Assembly (NCBI RefSeq): GCF_028368935.1
Contig: NZ_JAQNDK010000006.1
Coordinates: 975,501-1,039,500 of the forward strand
DNA length: 64,000 nucleotides
Origin: Sorangium aterium
GTDB lineage: Bacteria; Myxococcota_A; Polyangia; Polyangiales; Polyangiaceae
Direction of reading: 5' to 3'
The notes beneath the pieces are model-generated. The model ran no database searches. It was given only the letters and a program-made list of their open reading frames with translations, and had not been told where the DNA came from. The position numbers were made by a program, and so were the translations under genes. Positions 6,924 through 17,192 of the stretch are shown here, in pieces (the first letter of the stretch is position 1; the number at the start of each line of letters is the position of its first letter).

Positions 6924-9900
6924 TCACCGCTCCGAATGCTGGCCGAAAGCACTGGCGAGCAGCGCACGGCACTCTTCGGCGATCTGACGGTGTTCGCCCT
7001 CGCGGAAGTGCGCTTCGAACGACGCCTCGAGGGGCGCCGATGCATCCAGCGCTGATGCGCGCAGCGCCGCGTCCGCCGACGATGCCGCCTGCACGATCAC
7101 CCGCGTCAGCGTCTTCGCGACATCGCCTAGATAGATTTGCCCGCGCGTCTCTGCGATGACGAGCGCCCTCTGGCCCGCCGCGAGCGCCGCGCGGAGATCG
7201 CGGGTCCCGAGCTCTGCCTCGGCCAGGTTCCGGTACATCTCCGCCAGATCCGAGCCGGCGCGGCTCTGCTCCCCGATTCGCACCGCGCGCCGCGCATGAT
7301 CACGCGCCGCGTTCATCTCCTTCATGGCGCGCTCGGTCTCGGCCAGATTGCTGTATCCGATCGCGATCTGATGCAGATCGCCCGAGCGCTCCTTGAGCCG
7401 GATCGCCCGGAGGAACGTCTCGCGCGCCCCCGCCAGATCGCCCGCGCGGAGGCGCATCGCCGCCACGCCGTTCACGGCCAGGCTGACGAGGTGAGGGTGG
7501 GAGGCGTCCGAGACCAGGCGCGTAACCTGGCGGTACGTCCGCTCCGCGCTGATCGTCCGGCCACGCGCGGCGAGCGCGAGCGCGACGCCGAGCAGGATCG
7601 ACGCGACGTCCTCCTGCCAGCGCTCGTCGCGCTGGCGTATCGTCCGGCAGATCCGGAGCCCCATCCGGGCGGCCCGCCAGCTCTCGTCGCGCCGCCCTTC
7701 GCGGCGGTGTAGGTACGTGAGCAGCGCGTACATCGCCGGCGTCTCGCGGAGCTCCCCCGTCTCCGTAGCGCGGGTGATCGCCCGCTCGGCGAGCGTCCGC
7801 GCCTCGGGGAGCGCGCCGCGGACCTTCGCTATCAGCGCGAGCCGCGCGTCGATGCGCGCGTCCCAGCTGATCGCTTCGGTCCGATCTCCCCTCGCTCCCG
7901 CGCGGCGCTCCACCCCGCGAATCAGCGCTCGCGCCTCCTCGTACACGCGCTCGGCGTCGTCGAGCCGACCGACTCGGCGCAGCGCGTCCCCGAGGTCGAA
8001 GCGCACGCGAAGGCGCTCCCCAGCGGCGGCGCTCTGCCGCTCCTCTGCGTCGTCGCCGCTGCGCTCGCCGTCGCTGGTCTCGGCGTCCAGGTCCTGCAGG
8101 GCGCGCGCCCGCTCGAGGTGGCGGATCGCCTCGGCGTTTTCGCCGAAGGACAAGGCTCGCGCCGCCGCCAGCGCATAGGACGATGCCGCGCGCGCTGCGT
8201 CCCCTGCGCGGTCGTACTGCACGGCCAGGAGCGCCATGGAGATCCCTGGCTCCGCCCGTCGCTCGATCCATGCGGCCGCCTCGAGGTGCAGCGCGCGGCG
8301 GAGCTTCGCGCTCAGCATCTCGTACGCCACCTCGTGGGTGGCTGCGTCGGCGAAAACCATCTCGCGCTCGCCCCGCAGCGTGGACGGCTCGCGCGGGCGG
8401 ACGAGCCGCCGCTGCCGGAGCTTTCCGAGCAGTGCCTCCACCGAGGCGCCTGTGCCGGACGTCGCGCTCGCCTGCCGTAGGTGGTCGACGGCCCCTTGCC
8501 AGAACGTACGACCGACGACGGCTGCGTGCATGAGCACCTCGCGGACCTCGGGCTCGAGCCGGTCGAGCCGCGCCTGAACGATTCCCTGGATCGTCGCGGG
8601 CAATCGCAGCGCCCCGAGCCGCTCCTCGTGCAGCACCCACGCCTCCGCCCCTCGCGCCTCGATTGCGCCGGCGTCCACGAGCAGGTGGAGCAGCTCCTCG
8701 ACGATGAGCGGGCTCCCCTCGGCGCGCTCGGCGAGCGCCCTCACGACGTCCGCGGACAGGCCCGGCACGCGGCGGAGCCAGTCCCTGATCATGTCCTCGA
8801 TGTGACGGCGCGCGAGCGGCGTGATCTCCTGGCGGTGGTGCGCCTCGACGTCAGCACCGAAGCCGGGGCGGCGCTCGAGCAGCTCGGTGCGCGCGCTGCA
8901 CACGAACAGGAGCGGCAGGTCCGCCATGCCCTGGACGAGGCTCTCCAGGAGGTCGAGGCTGGCGTCGTCGGCCCACTGGAGGTCGTCGCAGATCACCACG
9001 AGCGGCAGCTGCCGCGCGGCGAGGCGGGCGAGGCGCGTGAAGGCGGCGGTGATCCGCTGCTTCATGAGCGCCCCAGATTCCTCGGGTCCGAGCGAGGCGA
9101 CGGTGGCGTTCAGCCCGGCTGCCTCTCCGAGGATCCCCTCGACCTGAGCGAGCGCGGCGTCGATGTCCGCGACGTCGATCTCCTCTCCGGTCGCGTGGCC
9201 CATCCAGCGGTCGTCATCCGGCGGCGGCGCCTGATTTTCGTGGCGTTCCCGGAGCCAGCGCAGGCCGAAGCGCAGCTTCCGGCGGATCGCGCGCTGGCTG
9301 TCGCGCGGGCGGATCCGGAAGCGTTGACGGAGCAGTGCCGAGGCGAGGCTGTAGCTGATGTCGGCGGTGAGCGGCGAGCACTGCGCGGTCAGCCCCAAGA
9401 CCTCGCCGGGCCGGGCGGCGAGGCTCGCGAAGAGCTCCGCGAGGAGGCGGCTCCGCCCGGCGCCAGGCGGCCCGACGAGCGTCAGCAGCTGGGCCCGCCT
9501 CTCGGAGAGCACGGTCTCGAGCGCGTCGAGCGTGCGCTGGGTCTCGGCGCCGCGTCCCACGAGCTTCGTCACGAGGCCGAGGAAATCGGTCCGGCTGAAC
9601 GCGACGTGACCGTGGATCGCGCCCTTGACCTGGTAGCAAAAGAGTGGCTCGGTTCGGCCGGCGACAGCGACGGGGGCGAGCGGCATCACGTTGAATCTGC
9701 CCGCGACCTGCCGGTACGTGTCCCGCGTGACGGCGATGACCCCGGCGGCCGCGGCCGCCTGCAGCACGGTGGCGAGCCGCACGGCCTCTCCGGCCACCAC
9801 GAGTAGCCCCGGGCGCTGCGGCTCGCCGCTCGCCCGCGCGAAGACACGCCCGGTGGCGATCCCGAACGACGCGGCGAGGAGCGCAGGGGCCGCCGAATGC

Positions 9901-11276
9901 CGAGGCGTGGGGCTCACGCGCGCGGCGGTGATGCGGAGCGCGGCGACGACGGCACGCTCCGCGTCGTTGTCGGTCGCGCGCGGAACGCCGAAGACTGCGA
10001 CCACGCTTGCGTCGCCGGAGCGCGTGATCACGCCCCCCATGCGCTCGACCTCCGCGACGGCAATTTCGCGGCTGCGCTCGGTGAGCTCGGCGATTTCCTC
10101 GTCATCGAGGTGCGAAGAGCGCGCGGCAGCGCTAGAGAGGTCGATACACAGGACCGTGCAGATGCGGTTCTCTCCCGATGCACGGAGAAATGCACCCGCC
10201 AGCGCGGAGGGCGGGGCAGGAGACCGGCGCAGCCGGTCGTCCACGGTTTGAGCGGAGCGCCGCGCTGGATCCGTCGGGAGCGTCGGCGCAAAACCCTGTC
10301 CCTGATCCGCCGCACGGCCCGTCGCAGCGAGCGCCTCCTCCGCCGGGGTGGAGCGCGCCTTCAGCAGGCTCGACCAGAGCTCTCGCATGCTGCGAAAGCG
10401 GGCGCCAGGCTCGACCGCAAGCGCGCGGCGGAGGACGGAGGCCACGCCGGGGTGCACGGAGGCGATGCCGGAGAGCAGATCCGGACGGCACCACGCGGTG
10501 CTCGCGGACATGAGAAGATCGACGAGGGACTCGCCCTGCAGCACGCGCTGGCCCGTTGCCACCTCGATCAGGACGAGCGCCATGGCGAAGACGTCGGTCC
10601 ATGGCCCTGTGGCGCCGTACTCCCGGACGAATTGCTCCGGGGCCGCGTAGACGGGGGTGAACGCGCGTTGCCCCTCGTTCGTCGCGGTGCGAGCCGCTTC
10701 GAACGGGGTTGTCTCCTCAAAGACCTTGGCAATCCCGAAATCGAGCACCTTGATCCCGACGTTGCTGCCGCGTAGACGCGCACAGAACAGGTTGGCGGGC
10801 TTGAGGTCCCGGTGCGATACGTGGTTTTCGTGGGCGACGGCGAGCGCCTCGGCAGCCGGGGAGAGGAGCGCTATTGCCTCGTCGAGGCCCATGGGCTCGA
10901 GCCCTGAGCCGCGGCGCGCTGCCAGCGCGGCGGAGAGCGTCTCTCCCTCGAGCCATTCCATGACCAGGTAGGGTGTCCACACGCCGCTCGGAGAGGTGGT
11001 GGCACCGATATCGAGGGCCTGCACGATGCTGGCAGTCTGCCGCGAGAGCTGGTGGAGGAGCTGGCCTTCCCCCCGGAGCTTGGCGAGGAAGCCGTTCCGT
11101 CCGGCGGGGGGCATGTCGAGCGGCACCTGGAGGCACTTGACGGCGACAGGGACGTCGAGCCCGAGGTGGCGGCCGCGGTAGACGACGCCGAACCCCCCCT
11201 CGCCGACGACCGCCTCGACGGTGAACTGGCCGTCAAGCGTGGCGCCCACCCAGCCGAAGGGGTCCATCAAGGTCAT
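6924..11276 (-). CDS. Ser/Thr protein kinase fused to class III cyclase-like domain, AAA ATPase and TPR array
   Basis: About 1450 residues from the ATG at 11276; 53 extra codons upstream lack a fold. Kinase at about 14-305: Gly loop VGEGGFGVV, VAVK with Lys47, HRDLKPAN (155-164) and DFG (179-181). A nucleotide-cyclase-like domain follows at about 371-547, with Asp in CIDLSS and in SGDASVVAVFG at the two metal positions. Next is a MalT/STAND-like ATPase with Walker A GPPGAGRS (about 601-608) and Walker B VVICDDLQWADD. The last 450 or so residues are Ala/Arg-rich TPR helices. It is a cytoplasmic signalling hub phosphorylating unknown targets. It is convergent with the esterase gene and divergent from the beta-helix lipoprotein gene. 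Relics of a paralogue's 3' end lie at 17193 and 21278. Confidence 0.92.
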   Translation of the reverse strand: MTLMDPFGWVGATLDGQFTVEAVVGEGGFGVVYRGRHLGLDVPVAVKCLQVPLDMPPAGRNGFLAKLRGEGQLLHQLSRQTASIVQALDIGATTSPSGVWTPYLVMEWLEGETLSAALAARRGSGLEPMGLDEAIALLSPAAEALAVAHENHVSHRDLKPANLFCARLRGSNVGIKVLDFGIAKVFEETTPFEAARTATNEGQRAFTPVYAAPEQFVREYGATGPWTDVFAMALVLIEVATGQRVLQGESLVDLLMSASTAWCRPDLLSGIASVHPGVASVLRRALAVEPGARFRSMRELWSSLLKARSTPAEEALAATGRAADQGQGFAPTLPTDPARRSAQTVDDRLRRSPAPPSALAGAFLRASGENRICTVLCIDLSSAAARSSHLDDEEIAELTERSREIAVAEVERMGGVITRSGDASVVAVFGVPRATDNDAERAVVAALRITAARVSPTPRHSAAPALLAASFGIATGRVFARASGEPQRPGLLVVAGEAVRLATVLQAAAAAGVIAVTRDTYRQVAGRFNVMPLAPVAVAGRTEPLFCYQVKGAIHGHVAFSRTDFLGLVTKLVGRGAETQRTLDALETVLSERRAQLLTLVGPPGAGRSRLLAELFASLAARPGEVLGLTAQCSPLTADISYSLASALLRQRFRIRPRDSQRAIRRKLRFGLRWLRERHENQAPPPDDDRWMGHATGEEIDVADIDAALAQVEGILGEAAGLNATVASLGPEESGALMKQRITAAFTRLARLAARQLPLVVICDDLQWADDASLDLLESLVQGMADLPLLFVCSARTELLERRPGFGADVEAHHRQEITPLARRHIEDMIRDWLRRVPGLSADVVRALAERAEGSPLIVEELLHLLVDAGAIEARGAEAWVLHEERLGALRLPATIQGIVQARLDRLEPEVREVLMHAAVVGRTFWQGAVDHLRQASATSGTGASVEALLGKLRQRRLVRPREPSTLRGEREMVFADAATHEVAYEMLSAKLRRALHLEAAAWIERRAEPGISMALLAVQYDRAGDAARAASSYALAAARALSFGENAEAIRHLERARALQDLDAETSDGERSGDDAEERQSAAAGERLRVRFDLGDALRRVGRLDDAERVYEEARALIRGVERRAGARGDRTEAISWDARIDARLALIAKVRGALPEARTLAERAITRATETGELRETPAMYALLTYLHRREGRRDESWRAARMGLRICRTIRQRDERWQEDVASILLGVALALAARGRTISAERTYRQVTRLVSDASHPHLVSLAVNGVAAMRLRAGDLAGARETFLRAIRLKERSGDLHQIAIGYSNLAETERAMKEMNAARDHARRAVRIGEQSRAGSDLAEMYRNLAEAELGTRDLRAALAAGQRALVIAETRGQIYLGDVAKTLTRVIVQAASSADAALRASALDASAPLEASFEAHFREGEHRQIAEECRALLASAFGQHSER

Positions 11277-11654
11277 GGCGGGCGAGGGTACCGGCGATCG
11301 GATGCCGTGAGAAGGGGGCGTCTTTCCGCGGACTTGCCTCCGTCGCGTCGCGGTTGCGGCCCGCATGGGGCGGTGCGGCGAGGCTGGCGTCACCTCGATC
11401 GGGATGTTGCCCCAGGCCTGGCCCTGGCCGGCCATCGGCCGGCAACAGCACGCCAGCGACCCGGGCTGCGCTCAAGGCAGGAAGCGTCGAGCGCGCGGTT
11501 CCGACGCGCTGAGGGCTGCGGAGAGCGGAGGGACGGCCGTTTGCCATGACGCCGCTCCGCAGGGACACGCGGCGGCTGTGGGTGCGCTCGTTTTTGCATA
11601 TCCGTGCTGCGCGCCGACGAGCTACGGTCCGCGGCGAATTATGGAGGGAAAATC
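11277..11654. other. Divergent intergenic region
   Basis: 378 bp between the kinase gene (leftward) and the beta-helix lipoprotein gene (rightward). It must hold both promoters. I see no clear palindrome or -35/-10 pair. A GGAGGG ribosome binding site for the right-hand gene lies at 11643-11648. Confidence 0.5.
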
Positions 11655-13145
11655 ATGACGAGTCGGTTCTGGGCCGCGTTGTCGGCGGCGACGATGGGCG
11701 GTGCCATGTGTGCAACCGTCGCTGGATGCGGTAGTGACGAGCCCGTGTCAGCGACATGCCCGGAAGACCACCTGGTCCGGGGTGTCTGCGCGGGCGTGCC
11801 GGCCGGGGACGTCTGCGACGGCGGGACCTGCACCAAGGGGGTCGAGTGCACCTCGGTGGTCGATGTCGAGAGCGATGAGGCGCTTGCGTCTGCCGCTGCG
11901 GCCGCCTCGGCAGGCGCCTGCATCGCGCTCCGAGAGGGCCGGTACGGAAGCGTGGTCAGCGTCCCCGGCGGCGTGAGCCTCCTCGGGCGCTCGGCGGCCG
12001 CGGTGCAGGTTGAGGGGATCGTGCTCGCCGCGGGCGAGGGCGCCGTGGTGCGCGGGCTCAAGGTCGGACGAGAGGGTGTGAGCGTACAGGGGGCGATTGG
12101 CGTGCGTATTGAGTCAGTCCGGATCGTCGGGGAGAGGGGATTTGAGCGCGCTGGCGTCGAACTCCACCCGGGCTCCAGCGCCGCGATCGTAGACTCCGAG
12201 ATCATCGATTCGGGACACGTTGGCATCTTCGCAGAGAACGCCGATGTGACCCTTGAGCGGAGCGTCATTTCGGGCGCCCAGCGCGGCGGGATCGTGATCC
12301 AGGGGATCCCGGAGAACGATTGCGATTCGGACTGCACCTGCGTGAGCCGCCCTGCGCTCGTCGTGAAGAGCAGCGTCATCCACCGGAACCACATCATTGG
12401 CATCTCGCTACGCGGCGCCATCGCCAGCCTGGAGGGCGTGGACGTGATTGACACAGAGCATGGCGACGCCATCGAGACGGGCTACTTCGGAGGCGGCATC
12501 TCGGCCGCAGAGTGCTCGAGCGTCACCGGCGCGATCAAGGTGCGGGTGCTCGACAGCAGGTCGTTTGGCATCCTTGTCGACCGGTCGACGGCCGCGCTGG
12601 GGGACGAGGAGGAGGCAGACTCCGTGGAGATCAGCGGGAATACACGGGGGCTATGGATCCAGAATGTGGCGCTCCAGAACGGCTGCCATGACCACGGGGA
12701 CCACGGGCCGGGCTGCGTCATGCTGCACAACGGGAAGCTCGACGGCAACTTCGGCGTCGGCATTGGCGTCACCGGGCAGTCACGAGGGATCATTCTGTGC
12801 AAGTCGGCGATCACGGCGACTGCGCTCGAGCGGCTGCCTGTCTTTGACGGGGGGAATGAGCCGTCGGTCGACGACGTGGGCGACGGCGTCGACTGGCTCG
12901 ACGGCTCGGAGGTGACGATCGAAGAACTGACCCTGCGCGGAAATGAGCGGCAAAGCCTGCTGATCGACGGTCCTGCGAGCGGGGTCATTACAGACCTCGA
13001 TTTCACGGGTGACGCGGACAAGTCTCCCGTGCAGCAGAACTTCACGACGGGAGATAGGCCAGTAACCGACGGCATCACGCTGACAACCAACCCTGAACGC
13101 GGGCTCTCGATCCCTCAGCCGACTGGAGGCCTGCCGGCGGAGTGA
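11655..13145 (+). CDS. Right-handed parallel beta-helix lipoprotein
   Basis: 496 residues. The ATG at 11655 follows GGAGGG at 11643 and gives a signal peptide ending in VAGC; the in-frame start 17 codons earlier was rejected for that reason. A short Cys-rich segment after the lipobox (CPEDHLVRGVCAG...) resembles the heads of the three large paralogues downstream. The rest is a series of short Val/Ile-rich strands with Gly and Asn turns, such as GVELHPGSSAAIVDSEI and VTLERSVISG, typical of parallel beta-helix (PbH1/DUF1565-like) proteins. No catalytic residues can be assigned. It lacks the 58-residue repeats of the paralogues, and could be the less-expanded member of the family. Confidence 0.8.
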   Translation: MTSRFWAALSAATMGGAMCATVAGCGSDEPVSATCPEDHLVRGVCAGVPAGDVCDGGTCTKGVECTSVVDVESDEALASAAAAASAGACIALREGRYGSVVSVPGGVSLLGRSAAAVQVEGIVLAAGEGAVVRGLKVGREGVSVQGAIGVRIESVRIVGERGFERAGVELHPGSSAAIVDSEIIDSGHVGIFAENADVTLERSVISGAQRGGIVIQGIPENDCDSDCTCVSRPALVVKSSVIHRNHIIGISLRGAIASLEGVDVIDTEHGDAIETGYFGGGISAAECSSVTGAIKVRVLDSRSFGILVDRSTAALGDEEEADSVEISGNTRGLWIQNVALQNGCHDHGDHGPGCVMLHNGKLDGNFGVGIGVTGQSRGIILCKSAITATALERLPVFDGGNEPSVDDVGDGVDWLDGSEVTIEELTLRGNERQSLLIDGPASGVITDLDFTGDADKSPVQQNFTTGDRPVTDGITLTTNPERGLSIPQPTGGLPAE

Positions 13146-13820
13146 GCGCGGCGAGAGCAGCGCGAACGGGTGCAGCGCAGCGGACCATGGATGCAAGGCT
13201 CGCCGTGGAGAGCGGAGGCGTTACATTGAGATCGTAGCGACTATCGTTGCCTCAGGGCTGGAACTCGCGATCCCAGCGCGTTGTGCTGCAGCAGCTGGCC
13301 GACGGCACCAGCCAGAACGTCCGCGCGACGACGGCTCCGTGACGATGCACTTCACGGAGATTCGGCACGAGCGGTTCACGCTATGTATGCACCATCCCCG
13401 AACTGCCGTGGGCAGATGCAGCGCCTCCATCAGCTCCTTCGCGCCGCACCTATACCTCGTTCTCCCGCGCCTCGCTCGCGCCGACCTCCACAAGCAGATA
13501 GCGCAATTCATCGGTCATGCGCGAACTCCCCTCGGCGAGGGCGAGCTCGACGTGCCGACTCCGCAGGTGCGTTTCTCGACGAACGCCTCGCCGCCGAGCC
13601 GGCCGTCGAGGCCCGAGCCGGCCCAGCCCGAAGGGGCTGGCGACGCCCGATCGTCAACGTACAGGAGGGCGGCCGGGCGAGAAGGCGACCGCGTCCTCCC
13701 CAAATGCGGGAGCGCGGGCAAGGTAACGGCCGGAGTGTGTCGGGCTATAGCAGTGCGGAAGCGCACGCATTCAGTGGGCGTGTATAATACCGCGAGCGCG
13801 GACGGCGGCACGCCGTGGCG
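13146..13820. other. Spacer with no intact gene
   Basis: 675 bp between two convergent beta-helix genes. Both strands contain only short, broken frames. I could not match any of them to a family; it may be a decayed gene. Confidence 0.5.
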
Positions 13821-16775
13821 TCAAGGCGGTGGGAGCGGCGGGAACGGCGGGAGCTGCTCTACCGGCGGCGGGGGTTCCAGATTGGCAGTCTCCACATGGC
13901 AGCGGTCGTCGGTCTCGACACAGTCCTCGGCGCCGCGGCGGGTACACCGCCAGCCGCTGCTGCCATCGAAGGAGGCGCGGGATCCGCCAACGTTCTCGCC
14001 GTTGAGATCGAAGGCGTTGCAGGCGAGGGTCGTGGCGAGAATTGTGACCTCGGAGCCAAAATTTGCGATCCCGGCGCGGGGGTTGTTGGTGATCGTCGCA
14101 TTTTGGATTGTGGCCGTACCGAGAATTGTCACAATCCCATCCCCAAAGGTGTTGTTGTGGCGTGCCGTCGTGGTGCGCACGATGGTGGCCTCGATCGTCG
14201 CATCCGAGTCAATTACGACCACGCCGACCTCATGGTTCTGCTCAACGAGGCTGGCGCGAATGGTCACGCTCCCGCGCTCACCTCTGTCAAGGATACCCTC
14301 GACGCCGATGCCCTTCCCTCCCGTTCCATCCGCGCTCGGCTGGGTGGCACGGACCACGGTGGCCTCGATCGTCGCCTCCGAGCCAACGACCAACACGCCC
14401 ACGTCATGGTTCTGCTCGACGACGCAGGCGCGAACGGTCACGCCCGCGCGCCCGCTTGTGTTACGGCCAGCCTGGACCACGATGCCGCTTCCCCATTCCC
14501 CATCTGCGTTCAGCTGGGTGGCGCGGACCACGGTGGCCTCGATCGTCGCGTCCGAGCCAACGACCAACACGCCCACGTCATGGTTCTGCTCGACGACGCA
14601 GGCGTGAACGGTCACGCTCGCGCGCTCGTCTGTGTCAGCATCATTCTGGACCACGATGCCCCTTCCGAACTCCCGATCTGCGTTCGGCTGGGTGGCGCGA
14701 ACCACGGTGGCCTCAATCGCCGCGTCCGAGCCATAGACGAACACGCCCTCGTCATGGTTCCGCTCGACGACGCAGGCGCGAACGGTCACGCCCGCGCGCT
14801 CGCCTGTGCGAGGGTTTTTCTGGACGCCGATACCCCATCCTCCCGTCCCATCTGCTTGGGGCTGGGTGGCGCGGACCACGGTGGCTTCGATCTTCGCGTC
14901 CGATCCAGAGACGATCACGCCCAGATCATGGTTCTGCTCGACGACGCAGGCGCGGATGGTCACGCTCGCGCGCTCGTTGATGTCATGGCCAGCCTGGACA
15001 CCGATGCCCCGCCCCGCTGTCCCATCTGCTTGGGGCTGGGTGGCGCGAACCACGGTGGATTCGATCGCCGCGTTCGAGCCAGCGACCAACACGCCCAGCT
15101 CATGGTTCTGCTCGACGACGCAGGCGCGGATGGTCACGCTCGCGCGCCCGCCTCTGTCAGGGTCATCCTCGACGTTGATGCCCCGCCCTGCCGTCCCATC
15201 TGCGCTCGGCTGGGTGGCGCGGACCACGGTGGCTTCGATCGTCGCGTCTGAGCCAATTACGATCACGCCCAAGTCATGGTTCTGCTCGACGACGCAGGCG
15301 CGGATGGTCACGCGCGCGCGCTCGCCTGTGTCAGGGGCATTCTCGATGTTGATGCCCCGCCCTGCCGTTCCATCTGCGCGCGGCTGGGTTGCGCGGACCA
15401 CGGTGGCCTCGATCATCGCGTCCGAGCCAATTACGAACACGCCCTCGTCATGGTTCTGCTCGACGAGGCAGGCGCGGATGGTCACGCTCGCGAGCTCGCC
15501 TGTGTCAGGGTCATCCTGGACGCCGATGCCCCGCCCTACCGTTCCATCTGGACTCGGCTGGGTGGTGCGGACCACGGTGGATTCGATCGTCGCGTCCGAG
15601 CCAATTACGATCACGCCCACGTCATGGTTCTGCTCGACGAGGCTTGCGCGGACTGTCACGCTCGCGCGCTCGCCTGTGTCAGAGTCATCTTGGACGCCGA
15701 TGCCCCATCCGAACTCCCCATCTGCTCTCGGCTGGGTGGTGCGGACCACGGTGGATTCGATCGTCGCGTCCGAGCCATTTACGATCACGCCTATCTCACG
15801 GTTCTGCTCAACGAGGGAGCCCTTCAGCACCATGCTCGTCCGGTGACGCGTCGCTGTTTGGGCAAATATCGCCTGAGACCCTGTGTTGTGCACCCACACC
15901 TGCTCGATCGTGACGTCATGCGCACCCGCCATGAACAGTCCGGCGCCCTCACCGGTCACGGCAAGGCGTCGGATCTCGGTCCCAGTCGCGGCGTTTCCGT
16001 CCACCTCAATGGCCTGGGCACTCGGGTCCGTCCCTCGGATCTCCACCAACGCAGGACATCGTCCCCACAGGCGCACCGCCTTGCCCCGGATCTCCACGTC
16101 TTCGGGGTAGGAGCCGTCCGCCACCGCGACGATGGCCCCGTCCACCGCTTCGTCGATCCCCCTCTGGATCTTCGTCCACGGCTTCGTCCTCGTCCCGTCG
16201 CTGTCGCCGCCCGCATAGGCCTGGTCGACGAACTGGGTGTTCGCCTCGACCGGAATGTCGCCCCACGGCTCATTGCCGCAGGGGGCGACCTCACGGCAGC
16301 TCGTTTCCCCAGGGATAGCCATTTGTCCCTCGGGACACCCGTTTTCCGGGAGGATCGCCTTACAGCCGCCGTTGCCATCGCCGGCGAACCCCGTTCCACA
16401 CGCCTCAGGCGGCACCCCCGCCGGCTGGCATTCGCCGCTCTCCAGCGCAAGCTCACCAGGCGGGCACGGCATGTCCGGCGGAACCCCAGCCGGGTGGCAT
16501 TCGCTGCTCTCCAGCGCAAGCTCGCCCGGCGGGCACGACATATCCGGCGGAAGCCCCGCCGGCTGACATACACCCGTCTCCAGCGTGTTCTCCCCTGGGC
16601 TGCACGGCCTCGGCTCGCAGGTCCCATCCTCCCGCGCCGCCTCGCCGGGCGCGCACGCCTTCGCCGCTGCGTCCACCTGATCACCACAGCCCATCACCAC
16701 GAGCGCGGTGACGAGCGCCCACGTCCAGGCCACCGCGAGGGGCCATCGGACGATCCAGTCTCGAAAGTTCACCAT
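13821..16775 (-). CDS. Repeat-built beta-helix lipoprotein A (10 x 58 aa)
   Basis: 984 residues from the ATG at 16775, which has AGGAG at 16786-16790. The signal peptide ends in LVVMGC, so it is a lipoprotein. Next come three Cys-rich 23-residue units of the type CPPGELALESGECQPAGVPPDMP and an adaptor region with CGTGFAGDGNGGC. A short DUF1565-like segment (GGDSDGTRTKPWTKIQRGID) opens the beta-helix. The core is ten copies of a 58-residue repeat with the frame VRAcvVEQNHdvGV-GSDATIEaTVVRaTQP-ADG. The C-terminus is a Cys-containing cap (FDGSSGWRC). It is likely displayed on the cell surface. Ligand or enzymatic role is unknown. It is the first of three tandem paralogues on this strand. Confidence 0.88.
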   Translation of the reverse strand: MVNFRDWIVRWPLAVAWTWALVTALVVMGCGDQVDAAAKACAPGEAAREDGTCEPRPCSPGENTLETGVCQPAGLPPDMSCPPGELALESSECHPAGVPPDMPCPPGELALESGECQPAGVPPEACGTGFAGDGNGGCKAILPENGCPEGQMAIPGETSCREVAPCGNEPWGDIPVEANTQFVDQAYAGGDSDGTRTKPWTKIQRGIDEAVDGAIVAVADGSYPEDVEIRGKAVRLWGRCPALVEIRGTDPSAQAIEVDGNAATGTEIRRLAVTGEGAGLFMAGAHDVTIEQVWVHNTGSQAIFAQTATRHRTSMVLKGSLVEQNREIGVIVNGSDATIESTVVRTTQPRADGEFGWGIGVQDDSDTGERASVTVRASLVEQNHDVGVIVIGSDATIESTVVRTTQPSPDGTVGRGIGVQDDPDTGELASVTIRACLVEQNHDEGVFVIGSDAMIEATVVRATQPRADGTAGRGINIENAPDTGERARVTIRACVVEQNHDLGVIVIGSDATIEATVVRATQPSADGTAGRGINVEDDPDRGGRASVTIRACVVEQNHELGVLVAGSNAAIESTVVRATQPQADGTAGRGIGVQAGHDINERASVTIRACVVEQNHDLGVIVSGSDAKIEATVVRATQPQADGTGGWGIGVQKNPRTGERAGVTVRACVVERNHDEGVFVYGSDAAIEATVVRATQPNADREFGRGIVVQNDADTDERASVTVHACVVEQNHDVGVLVVGSDATIEATVVRATQLNADGEWGSGIVVQAGRNTSGRAGVTVRACVVEQNHDVGVLVVGSEATIEATVVRATQPSADGTGGKGIGVEGILDRGERGSVTIRASLVEQNHEVGVVVIDSDATIEATIVRTTTARHNNTFGDGIVTILGTATIQNATITNNPRAGIANFGSEVTILATTLACNAFDLNGENVGGSRASFDGSSGWRCTRRGAEDCVETDDRCHVETANLEPPPPVEQLPPFPPLPPP
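14100..15833 (-). repeat. Ten tandem 174-bp coding repeats in gene A
   Basis: Each unit encodes 58 residues. The stretch around VVRATQP and the segment VEQNH are nearly invariant in DNA, whereas the residues at the turns differ between units. Limits are approximate; the last unit is partial. Confidence 0.85.
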
Positions 16776-17192
16776 ACGAAGCACGCTCCTTTCGATTCGC
16801 GAGCCACATCGCGGCCGCTGGCGATCTCGAGCACGCGCACGTGCTGACCACGCGCTGATTCTCCCCGCGAGCGGCGGGCGCCGGCTGACTGCGCTCAAGC
16901 ACGGAGGGTACCAAGCCCACGGGGCCACCATCTCCCTAAAACTCGCGCGCCGCCGCAATTCCGCCTCGATCCGCCGAGGGCCGGAGGCGGCCACGGCCGG
17001 CCCCCGGCCGGCCAGGGGATGCCAGCGTGATATCGAGATCGCCTCGACGAGCCAGCCCTCCCAGGCGACGAGTTGAGCCAGCTCTCACCTCCGCCATCGA
17101 GGAGAGTAGCCGGCCGTGCTTGTCGGCCTGCGGCGCGAGCGCGAGCCCGAACGTCCCACGGGCATTCCTGCGTGGACCGTTCCCGAAGCAGC
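16776..17192 (-). other. Upstream region of gene A, duplicated before gene B
   Basis: This 417-bp stretch matches 20848-21277 before gene B at high identity with scattered indels. It holds the AGGAG site at 16786-16790 and presumably the promoter. An alternating frame encoding ALAPQADKHGRLLSSMAEVRAG (17030-17160, minus) is partly conserved in copy B but is broken by indels, so I do not call it a gene. Confidence 0.6.

Noticed and set aside
13815-16847. Two long plus-strand frames antisense to beta-helix gene A
   Set aside because: They stay open because the 174-bp repeat keeps the same antisense frame free of stops; same effect in genes B and C. Only the minus strand has signal peptide, lipobox and ribosome binding site.
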